From Candidatus Omnitrophota bacterium (GTDB taxonomy: Bacteria > Omnitrophota > Gorgyraeia > Gygaellales > JAMWDD01), in contig JAQUNK010000010.1 in assembly GCA_028717645.1 (NCBI GenBank), positions 1 to 42,484 on the forward strand: a stretch of 42,484 nt of DNA. Reading direction: 5' to 3'. Of the stretch, positions 27,906 through 35,564 are shown piece after piece. Both the position numbers and the translations under genes were made by a program. Position 1 is the stretch's first letter. Every line of letters starts with the position of its first letter. Below the pieces are notes generated by a model. The model saw only the letters and a program-made list of their open reading frames with translations, searched no databases and had not been told where the DNA came from.

Positions 27906-30477
27906 GCTCTTTCCTTTCCTCGGTTTCTTTCGTCGGATCGACAACAAAAGGAGGCGGATCGGAAAAGATCTCCAAGGGCATGCTGCTGGTACCAATGCCC
28001 TCCCAATATGCCCCGCGATACATCCTGTTTTCAGGCCAATCATTTGTGCTGGAACTGATAAGCGTTATCCTGGAAGCTATATCCAGGCTATTATTACTGC
28101 CTACAGATATATCCAGCGGATAAAAATCTCCTGCATCAAAGATCTCATTGGCCTCTACATAAACATTGCCTCCTGAAACGCTGATGCCGGTAATATAAGC
28201 ATCGCCTACTGCGCGTAAATCGACATTACCGCCTGAAGCAGTAAGAGATGCTGTACTGGTCAAGCGGATGTCCCCTGCCAATGCCTGGAGCCTTAAGATC
28301 CCGCCGGAAGCAACCAGCGCCTCGTCAACATCGATATCATTATCCGCATAGGCCCTGATCCATTGGCCGGAAATTCCGGAACCTGCTAAGTTAATATCAT
28401 TCACAGGATAGAGGTCAGTGCCTAAATAGATCCCGGCATCGCTATGTAAGATACCGGCAGTATGGATTATGTCACCATCATATAAAGTACCCCAGGGATC
28501 ATGAAATCCGGGTAAGATCTCAACTTGTCCATTAACATTCACATTCGTGCCGCCGAGGGTAATATCACCGTAGCTAAAGGCCAGGAATCCACCGCCATGG
28601 GTGACGATCGAACCGCCTAAAAGCTGCATCCCTTCTCCCCAGCGGTAATTACTGCCGCCGAAATAAATGTTCCATGAGCCGGAATTCAAAGTAACAGTTC
28701 CTGCAGTCATGGTGATATCGCCGTGATAAGGCTGGCTAAGGATATGTTCTGCATCGTAGTCAAAATTAGGATGCAAGTCTATAAACCCGTTTGTGCCTCC
28801 CTGACAAGTGATATCCGTGCCGTTTAAATTTATTCCTTCGTCGGCGAACATATAAATGCCGCCTTCACCTGTATTTGTGACCGTTCCGCCTTCAAGGTTG
28901 ATGGTCTGGACCGCATCTCCTCCTATAACTCCGAACCAGACATTCGCATTGCCACCTGCACCGTTTATGAGAATATCCGCACCGTCGTAAATATAAATAC
29001 TGCCGTCACCTGTACTCCATGGCATCAGGTTGATCCTTCCATTGTTAGGCGTAGCACTGGTCGTAGTTAAATCGCCCCAAATCTTGATATCCCCATTCGC
29101 ATAGATTAGAATATTTCCATCTGTTCCCGCATTAATGCTTGCTCCTGTTTCTACGGTATAGTCACCCCAACCCGGGTCAGTACCGGTAGCATATCCATAG
29201 AAGTCGCCTCCCTCGGTCAAAACCGAACTACCCGTACGATGGACTATAGAATCCGCGGAAACACTAAAGTCTGCTCCGTGTGTATTGGTAGTACCAGTGA
29301 TCTCTAAAAGCGTTGGATCAAAGAAAAATTTGCCTTTACTGTATCCTGTCTGTGCAGAACCAAAGAACTGTCCCCCCAACTGCATATTCCCGGCCGAACT
29401 CAGCTCCGCCCAACCACCATCGCCCGACACCGTACCACCGGATATATCGATGGTCTGGCCGGCCTGGGCGATGGCATCTTTATTAGAATAAAGGTAGACA
29501 TTACCACCTGTTGATTCAATATCCTTACCTTTTGCTTCTACACGGCTGGTGGGGGCAAGGGTTAAAGTCTTGCCGGAAGTTGCTTCGATATTTCCGGCTT
29601 TGGTATAATCGCTGGCATTGGCACGGATAGTACCGGAGTTAGCCAAGGCAGTAGTAGTGGTCAGCTTGATATTACCTTCTCTATCTTTGACGATGGTATT
29701 AGCTTCGATCAAGCCGTCATTATTCACTACTGCATCGACTATCTCTTCGGCAACTTTTGCTTCCACAAGAATAGTACCTGAGTCTGCTTTGAGCGTGCCT
29801 TTGTTGTCTAAATATGAAGACAGCTGTTTCGATACTGCTGTATCCAGGGCAAAGGAGATCAGATTGTCGGCTGAGAGGCTTAAAGTAAAACCTTCTGTCG
29901 AGCCCAGGGCGATAGTACCGAGGTTAGCCTGGATCACACCTGAGTTACTTACGCTGGGAGCTGCCAGGACAGCATAACCGCCGCCGGTGGCAGTGATCAC
30001 GCCTAAGTTGCTGATCGCGCCTAAAGCCTTGGCAGGATCCTGGACAAATTTAAAGTTTGAGCTTAAGAAGTTCTGGTTAGTGATATCTAATGTAGAGGCA
30101 ACCAGGCCGTGGACATTGATGTTGGCACCTGGGCCGAAGATGATGCCGTTCGGGTTGATCAAAAAGACCTGGCCATTGGCATTAAGTGAACCCAAGATAC
30201 TGGAAGGATCTACTCCGACTACCCTGTTCAAGGCAATGGATGAAGATGAAGGCTGGATAAAGTTGACTGTTTCAGCGGTATTGATGTTAAAAGAATTGTA
30301 ATTTATGGCTACTTTATCTGAGGTGTTGATGTTCATGGTTGAAGCGCTGGGCTGGGTGAATGTAGCGCTTCCTGCAACTACGACTCCGCCCTCAGGCAGA
30401 GCCAGGGCTATCCCCTGTGGCCCGCAGAGCAAAAGAAGAAAAGAAAGAAAAAAATTAAAGATTAATTTTAAGCTCAT
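27847..30477 (-). CDS. Filamentous hemagglutinin-type TPS exoprotein (TpsA-1)
   Basis: 876 aa; signal peptide; TPS domain GGVVVAGSATFTQPSASTMNINTSDKVAINYNSFNINTAETVNFIQPSSSSIALNRVVG...NGQVFLINPNGIIFGPGANINVHGLVASTLDI; beta-helix repeats. Confidence 0.94.
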   Translation of the reverse strand: MSLKLIFNFFLSFLLLLCGPQGIALALPEGGVVVAGSATFTQPSASTMNINTSDKVAINYNSFNINTAETVNFIQPSSSSIALNRVVGVDPSSILGSLNANGQVFLINPNGIIFGPGANINVHGLVASTLDITNQNFLSSNFKFVQDPAKALGAISNLGVITATGGGYAVLAAPSVSNSGVIQANLGTIALGSTEGFTLSLSADNLISFALDTAVSKQLSSYLDNKGTLKADSGTILVEAKVAEEIVDAVVNNDGLIEANTIVKDREGNIKLTTTTALANSGTIRANASDYTKAGNIEATSGKTLTLAPTSRVEAKGKDIESTGGNVYLYSNKDAIAQAGQTIDISGGTVSGDGGWAELSSAGNMQLGGQFFGSAQTGYSKGKFFFDPTLLEITGTTNTHGADFSVSADSIVHRTGSSVLTEGGDFYGYATGTDPGWGDYTVETGASINAGTDGNILIYANGDIKIWGDLTTTSATPNNGRINLMPWSTGDGSIYIYDGADILINGAGGNANVWFGVIGGDAVQTINLEGGTVTNTGEGGIYMFADEGINLNGTDITCQGGTNGFIDLHPNFDYDAEHILSQPYHGDITMTAGTVTLNSGSWNIYFGGSNYRWGEGMQLLGGSIVTHGGGFLAFSYGDITLGGTNVNVNGQVEILPGFHDPWGTLYDGDIIHTAGILHSDAGIYLGTDLYPVNDINLAGSGISGQWIRAYADNDIDVDEALVASGGILRLQALAGDIRLTSTASLTASGGNVDLRAVGDAYITGISVSGGNVYVEANEIFDAGDFYPLDISVGSNNSLDIASRITLISSSTNDWPENRMYRGAYWEGIGTSSMPLEIFSDPPPFVVDPTKETEERKEQKKIGQTITQFKCATIRLR
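29371..30452. repeat. About 1082 bp direct repeat, copy 1 (5' part of TpsA-1)
   Basis: Same sequence as 31927-33008 at constant offset 2556; no differences found by eye, and overlapping ORF translations in both copies are identical. Confidence 0.9.
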
Positions 30478-30644
30478 ATCTGGGCCTCTAATCCTTTAAC
30501 GCGCTCCTTAAGATATTTCCCTACGGCTTCCCTGATCAGTTCTCCTTCGGTCATATTCAGCCTAAAAGAAGTCTCATCCACTTTCTCCTTTAATTCAGGA
30601 GAGGCTCTAAAAGCAATAAGTTTGGTATAACGCTTGAGTTTCAT
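30474..30644 (-). CDS. Small ribbon-helix-helix-like (CopG/Arc-type) protein, not in the supplied ORF track
   Basis: Own translation: MKLKRYTKLIAFRASPELKEKVDETSFRLNMTEGELIREAVGKYLKERVKGLEAQI (56 aa); stop overlaps TpsA-1 start as ATGA. Confidence 0.75.
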   Translation of the reverse strand: MKLKRYTKLIAFRASPELKEKVDETSFRLNMTEGELIREAVGKYLKERVKGLEAQI

Positions 30645-30654
30645 CTTAACCTCT

Positions 30655-30713
30655 TTACCTTAATCTAATAGTAGCGCATTTGAATTGGGTGATCGTCTGG
30701 CCTATCTTCTTCT
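30655..30713. repeat. 59 bp exact direct repeat, copy 2 (3' end of TpsA-2)
   Basis: Identical to 27847-27905. Confidence 0.95.
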
Positions 30714-33042
30714 CTTCTTTTCTTTCCTCAGATTCCTGATCCGGAGTAGCCATAAGAATATTCAAATGCGGCGTTGTTCCAAAAAAGTCAAGTATGACCT
30801 CACCATTCAAGGCAGACAATGAACCAGTAAGAATGTTCATTTCGTCGTAAGCCATCAAATGGATGTCTCCTGTACCTTGGTTGGTCATGCTTCCTCCGGT
30901 GATATTAACTGCTACAGGAATACCGATCTTCCAGTCAACCCGCCAGAAGAAGAACCACTGGATATACCAACCAATATCAATGTTCTTAGTGCTGGTAGGG
31001 CCTACCACAACATTTCCACCGCTCATATTAAATACGCCTCGAGCATTCAAGAGGTTAGGGAAAAATTGGATACGTCCGGTTGCAGAAGTAAGATTTGTCC
31101 CAGTGAGATTTATATCTTTTCTGGCGCCGATCAGGATAGAAGTTTCATCTACTGCTCCTGAATTGATCACTTCTCCTCCCGCAAGGGTAATATGGTCGCC
31201 GCCCGAGCCAAGAAGGATAGTCGAATTAGCACCGTCTGTCTGAATAGTACCGCCGGTCATCGTAAGGTCGCCGGTATTGCCATCGGCCGCAAAAGCGCTA
31301 CTTAAAGCATTGAGCAATGTAGGCATATCGGCAACAAAAGCGATAGAGCCTTTTCCGGTCACGTTAGTCCCTTCAAGATTCACATCATCATAAGCAGCGC
31401 CTACGATCAGGCCCGTTCCGTCATTAACAATATCTCCGCCAGAAAGAGTAAGGTCTTTCGGCATATAGATCGCGTCTGTCGCTGGGTCAAAGGTGAGTAT
31501 GTCTCCTCCTGATACATAGGCTAACCAAATATTTCCGCTGCCGCCCTGGACCCAAAGTTTACCGCCGGTCATTGTAAGGTCGCCGGTCATATTGCTATCA
31601 TAGTCAGGAGCAAAAATAATGCTTCCGTTCGCAGAGGTCAAGTTTCCTGCAGTAGTAATATCATTATTGGCCCTGATCTCAATATTATTATCTACCGCAA
31701 TATTCACGCCTGAATCAATCCTATAATTTGTTCCCGCCTGGCCAGTAAAACTACCTCCACCAACACTATCTAGAACATCTCCACCCAGATGATGCCAAAT
31801 ATAGCCGCTATCCGTAAGAAGAAGATCTGAACCCGCGATATCTATGGGCACAGATATGTCTAGACCAGGCGGATCGATGATAAACGCTCCTCTTTTATAT
31901 CCTGTTTGCGCAAATCCCACAAATTTTCCCCCCAACTGCATATTCCCGGCCGAACTCAGCTCCGCCCAACCACCATCGCCCGACACCGTACCACCGGATA
32001 TATCGATGGTCTGGCCGGCCTGGGCGATGGCATCTTTATTAGAATAAAGGTAGACATTACCACCTGTTGATTCAATATCCTTACCTTTTGCTTCTACACG
32101 GCTGGTGGGGGCAAGGGTTAAAGTCTTGCCGGAAGTTGCTTCGATATTTCCGGCTTTGGTATAATCGCTGGCATTGGCACGGATAGTACCGGAGTTAGCC
32201 AAGGCAGTAGTAGTGGTCAGCTTGATATTACCTTCTCTATCTTTGACGATGGTATTAGCTTCGATCAAGCCGTCATTATTCACTACTGCATCGACTATCT
32301 CTTCGGCAACTTTTGCTTCCACAAGAATAGTACCTGAGTCTGCTTTGAGCGTGCCTTTGTTGTCTAAATATGAAGACAGCTGTTTCGATACTGCTGTATC
32401 CAGGGCAAAGGAGATCAGATTGTCGGCTGAGAGGCTTAAAGTAAAACCTTCTGTCGAGCCCAGGGCGATAGTACCGAGGTTAGCCTGGATCACACCTGAG
32501 TTACTTACGCTGGGAGCTGCCAGGACAGCATAACCGCCGCCGGTGGCAGTGATCACGCCTAAGTTGCTGATCGCGCCTAAAGCCTTGGCAGGATCCTGGA
32601 CAAATTTAAAGTTTGAGCTTAAGAAGTTCTGGTTAGTGATATCTAATGTAGAGGCAACCAGGCCGTGGACATTGATGTTGGCACCTGGGCCGAAGATGAT
32701 GCCGTTCGGGTTGATCAAAAAGACCTGGCCATTGGCATTAAGTGAACCCAAGATACTGGAAGGATCTACTCCGACTACCCTGTTCAAGGCAATGGATGAA
32801 GATGAAGGCTGGATAAAGTTGACTGTTTCAGCGGTATTGATGTTAAAAGAATTGTAATTTATGGCTACTTTATCTGAGGTGTTGATGTTCATGGTTGAAG
32901 CGCTGGGCTGGGTGAATGTAGCGCTTCCTGCAACTACGACTCCGCCCTCAGGCAGAGCCAGGGCTATCCCCTGTGGCCCGCAGAGCAAAAGAAGAAAAGA
33001 AAGAAAAATACACCAGGCCTGGGTTAAAAATTTAGCTTTCAT
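30655..33042 (-). CDS. Filamentous hemagglutinin-type TPS exoprotein (TpsA-2)
   Basis: Same TPS domain as TpsA-1; start set at MKAKFLTQAW (33042) because GAGGTG precedes that ATG; the ORF track starts at 33054. Confidence 0.94.
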   Translation of the reverse strand: MKAKFLTQAWCIFLSFLLLLCGPQGIALALPEGGVVVAGSATFTQPSASTMNINTSDKVAINYNSFNINTAETVNFIQPSSSSIALNRVVGVDPSSILGSLNANGQVFLINPNGIIFGPGANINVHGLVASTLDITNQNFLSSNFKFVQDPAKALGAISNLGVITATGGGYAVLAAPSVSNSGVIQANLGTIALGSTEGFTLSLSADNLISFALDTAVSKQLSSYLDNKGTLKADSGTILVEAKVAEEIVDAVVNNDGLIEANTIVKDREGNIKLTTTTALANSGTIRANASDYTKAGNIEATSGKTLTLAPTSRVEAKGKDIESTGGNVYLYSNKDAIAQAGQTIDISGGTVSGDGGWAELSSAGNMQLGGKFVGFAQTGYKRGAFIIDPPGLDISVPIDIAGSDLLLTDSGYIWHHLGGDVLDSVGGGSFTGQAGTNYRIDSGVNIAVDNNIEIRANNDITTAGNLTSANGSIIFAPDYDSNMTGDLTMTGGKLWVQGGSGNIWLAYVSGGDILTFDPATDAIYMPKDLTLSGGDIVNDGTGLIVGAAYDDVNLEGTNVTGKGSIAFVADMPTLLNALSSAFAADGNTGDLTMTGGTIQTDGANSTILLGSGGDHITLAGGEVINSGAVDETSILIGARKDINLTGTNLTSATGRIQFFPNLLNARGVFNMSGGNVVVGPTSTKNIDIGWYIQWFFFWRVDWKIGIPVAVNITGGSMTNQGTGDIHLMAYDEMNILTGSLSALNGEVILDFFGTTPHLNILMATPDQESEERKEEKKIGQTITQFKCATIRLR
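31927..33008. repeat. About 1082 bp direct repeat, copy 2 (5' part of TpsA-2)
   Basis: Matches 29371-30452. Confidence 0.9.
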
Positions 33043-33043
33043 T

Positions 33044-33241
33044 TTACACCTCATTTATATTCGGATTTCTTATCCGCTGAGTTACTCGGAAGATGTAGAC
33101 TTCATCCTTTAAATAATAAACCAGGGTAACGCGGACGTAGGTATATTCTGCAAAATCGATTTTCAGGCAATTGCCGCGCCTAGAAAGCACCTGGTCTTTG
33201 AGTTCCTTAGGAAGTATGTCTTTGAGCTTGAGCATCTTCAT
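33044..33241 (-). CDS. Small hypothetical protein between riboswitch and TpsA-2
   Basis: 65 aa MKMLKLKDILPKELKDQVLSRRGNCLKIDFAEYTYVRVTLVYYLKDEVYIFRVTQRIRNPNINEV; preceded by GGGGGGTGAAAA-ATG. Confidence 0.6.
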   Translation of the reverse strand: MKMLKLKDILPKELKDQVLSRRGNCLKIDFAEYTYVRVTLVYYLKDEVYIFRVTQRIRNPNINEV

Positions 33242-33251
33242 TTTTCACCCC

Positions 33252-33294
33252 CCAAACAAAAAGTCCCAAGGCTAACATTAATAACCTTGGGACT
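33252..33294 (-). terminator. Intrinsic terminator serving as riboswitch expression platform
   Basis: Minus strand AGTCCCAAGG-ttattaatgttag-CCTTGGGACT followed by TTTTGTTTGG; sits between aptamer and first ORF. Confidence 0.85.
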
Positions 33295-33311
33295 AAAGAT
33301 AATATCCTATT

Positions 33312-33400
33312 ATCTCTTTGGCAACCCCGCTACCCCGAAATCTTGGGGCCGGAAGCTTTGCGTCCCATTGTTACCAATGGTTTGCCTTTATCAGTGGATA
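33312..33400 (-). promoter_or_regulatory. Cyclic di-GMP-I (GEMM-I) riboswitch aptamer
   Basis: Minus strand AAAGGCAAACCATTGGTAACAATGGGACGCAAAGCTTCCGGCCCCAAGATTTCGGGGTAGCGGGGTTGCC: GGCAAACC, GNRA-capped stem CCATTG-GTAA-CAATGG, GGGACGCAAAGC, GGTAGCGGGGTTGCC match the GEMM-I consensus. Confidence 0.94.
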
Positions 33401-33440
33401 AAACTCACCTAATTGTCAATATAACTCTTTTACCATTATA

Positions 33441-33469
33441 AGTATAACATATTGCTAATACTTTTTCAA
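33441..33469 (-). promoter_or_regulatory. Sigma70-like promoter upstream of the riboswitch
   Basis: Minus strand TTGAAA-N17-TATACT, about 40-60 nt upstream of the aptamer. Confidence 0.6.
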
Positions 33470-33538
33470 CCCCCGCCAGGGTAGTAATTATAATTATATA
33501 TACCTATATTGCACAGATAGATAGGCCCCGTAAGCCTT

Positions 33539-35011
33539 CTATCGGGCCTTACGCTTGTTCTCTACTTCAACCGTAACCTTTATTTCAGGGTATTTGTCTA
33601 AAGGAAAGCGCGCATCAGGCGGGATGATCAGTTTCGGGGTCAGAGTTGTTGTTTTGTCTATCGAGCTTAAGTCTATCGGTTCGGTAACAATATTAAATTT
33701 TCCGCGCGAAGTCGTGCTGGGTACGATCACGGATATTTCCTTAGGCTCGACTTTTATCTGGTTAATCGTTATACCGGCCCCGGGACGGCCTTGCGTTTTT
33801 ACTTCTACCGGCAGGGCCAAAGTGAACATCCGGTAGATCATCAGCTTTATCTCTTCGGGATAAAAATGGACTATGGATACACCGGCCGGAAGGCGGATCA
33901 TATCTTTATTCAGTAAAAGATAGTTCTCTCCGTCTTTATGAATGCCGCCCATATCCGGAGAAAGTTTAAGGTTATTAGGATCGATCAGTTTGAACGCGCG
34001 CTCAGAGCCATTCAAGGTAAGCGTTACTTCTTTAGGCTTGGGCTCGCCGATAAAAATATCCGGCGCTAAGTTCCTGTATTCAATAGGGACGGTAAAATCG
34101 CGGCGGACCATTTCCGTACGTTCACCCAATGCCAGCCACAGGCACACAGCAAAGACAACAGCAATAAGTTTCTCCAAAGAATGCCCTTTTAAAAAATCTA
34201 AAATAACCGAACTCCTCTTTACCGGGAAACGCTTACGATAAAAACTTTCCAGGATATTATTCAGCTGCGAAACATCCGTTAACTGCCGGATATTACCGTC
34301 TTCTGCCACGGAAACCGTGCCGCGTTCTTCGGAAACAATAATGCAGAGCGCATCTGTGCGTTCCGACAAACCCAGGGCAGCCGTATGGCGCGTGCCCAAT
34401 CCCGAAACCTTCTCAATATTCGTAGAAAGCGGCAGGTGGCAACCGACCCTGATGATGCGCTCCCTATCAATAACCACTGCGCCATCATGAGTAGGCACAT
34501 GCGGATCGAAAATACTTTCTAAGAGCAACTGGTTGAGCAAACCGTCTAAAGAAAACCCCGCTTCCAGGTACCGGTCAAGAGGGTCTATACCACGGATAGC
34601 GATAAGAGCCCCGAATTTTTTACGCGAGAGTTTGGCTACGGCATTGGTTATACTTTCTATTTCCTGGCTAAAAGGAGTTTTGCGGCGAGGCTTACGCACC
34701 ATGCCCTTGACAGCGACGGCCTCAAAAAAATGGCGGAATTCATCTTGGAAGATCACCACGATCATAATAAGAAAAATGGCCAGGAATGCCTGGAAGAACG
34801 TCGTGGTAAGATACAGATGGAAGAAACGCGCGACCGCATAAATAGAGCCTAAAATGACTATTCCGATGACAGTAAATCTGGCGCGTGCACGCTTAAGCCA
34901 GACCAAGATGAGATAAATAAATACGGCGATAATAGCGATATCGATCAGGTCTGTAATCCCCATGCTCCTGATCAATCCCGAAATATAATCGCTTATTTTT
35001 GTTAAAAACAT
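33539..35011 (-). CDS. CdaA-type diadenylate cyclase fused to YbbR-domain regulator
   Basis: 490 aa; N-terminal TMs, DAC domain with PTHDGAVVI and GTRHTAALGLSERTDALCIIVSEERG, then TM plus YbbR repeats. Confidence 0.9.
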   Translation of the reverse strand: MFLTKISDYISGLIRSMGITDLIDIAIIAVFIYLILVWLKRARARFTVIGIVILGSIYAVARFFHLYLTTTFFQAFLAIFLIMIVVIFQDEFRHFFEAVAVKGMVRKPRRKTPFSQEIESITNAVAKLSRKKFGALIAIRGIDPLDRYLEAGFSLDGLLNQLLLESIFDPHVPTHDGAVVIDRERIIRVGCHLPLSTNIEKVSGLGTRHTAALGLSERTDALCIIVSEERGTVSVAEDGNIRQLTDVSQLNNILESFYRKRFPVKRSSVILDFLKGHSLEKLIAVVFAVCLWLALGERTEMVRRDFTVPIEYRNLAPDIFIGEPKPKEVTLTLNGSERAFKLIDPNNLKLSPDMGGIHKDGENYLLLNKDMIRLPAGVSIVHFYPEEIKLMIYRMFTLALPVEVKTQGRPGAGITINQIKVEPKEISVIVPSTTSRGKFNIVTEPIDLSSIDKTTTLTPKLIIPPDARFPLDKYPEIKVTVEVENKRKAR

Positions 35012-35541
35012 TTTTCCAGCCTTTCGACCATTACCTTATATTTTTCATGAATGAGCCTACGGTCAAACTCGGCAAAATCTCTGAGCATGCAGGCCTGTTC
35101 CTCTTTACTAAAATAACCCATACTGGGTAAGAAAAAGTGCTTATCTTCTTTTTCTATATGCTTAGGGTAGAATTCCACGAGTTTTTTTAAGGAGCCGGCA
35201 ACGGCCTTGAGGGCATTTCTGTCGCCTTGCCTGTATTTTTCTTGGGCCGTAGCAAGCTTTTTCGTGGTCTTCCTGCCGTAAATATGCTCCCTGATCAGCT
35301 CATCCACCATCTTGCGATGTCCGGGTGAAAGATTCTTTTTCAGAAGATCCCTGAATAGAATATACTCTTCTTTTCCGTGGTGACACAGGTCGGCGTAAGT
35401 TTTTATAAAATCTAAAACATCATCTATGAAGGCGGCATCGAGTTTATTTTTCCGGTTTATCTTTTCAAGCTCGTTCTTCATAAATTTGATCATGCGCTCG
35501 ATAACACGGTGCTCGATCATTAATGGCGCAATGGGCAACAT
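35002..35541 (-). CDS. Hemerythrin HHE-domain protein
   Basis: 179 aa; APLMIEHRVIERMI, CHHGKEEYILF, LIREHIYGR, YPKHIEKEDKHFF. Confidence 0.88.
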   Translation of the reverse strand: MLPIAPLMIEHRVIERMIKFMKNELEKINRKNKLDAAFIDDVLDFIKTYADLCHHGKEEYILFRDLLKKNLSPGHRKMVDELIREHIYGRKTTKKLATAQEKYRQGDRNALKAVAGSLKKLVEFYPKHIEKEDKHFFLPSMGYFSKEEQACMLRDFAEFDRRLIHEKYKVMVERLEKCF

Positions 35542-35564
35542 AATTTAATCTTTGTTATTTTTAA

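Noticed and set aside
29618-30301. Plus-strand ORFs repeated identically at 32174-32857
   Set aside because: Antisense shadows of the duplicated TPS domain; they are identical only because the underlying DNA is repeated.
30370-30477. TpsA signal sequence as a lipoprotein (FLLLLCGPQG)
   Set aside because: Does not fit the usual lipobox [LVI][ASTVI][GAS]C; more consistent with a standard signal peptide cut before LPEGG.
30474-30644. Toxin-antitoxin pair call for the RHH gene
   Set aside because: No adjacent toxin-like ORF; neighbours are the two adhesins.
27847-33042. CRISPR or transposon explanation for the large repeats
   Set aside because: The repeats are two long direct copies inside homologous coding sequences with no terminal inverted repeats, transposase or spacer pattern.
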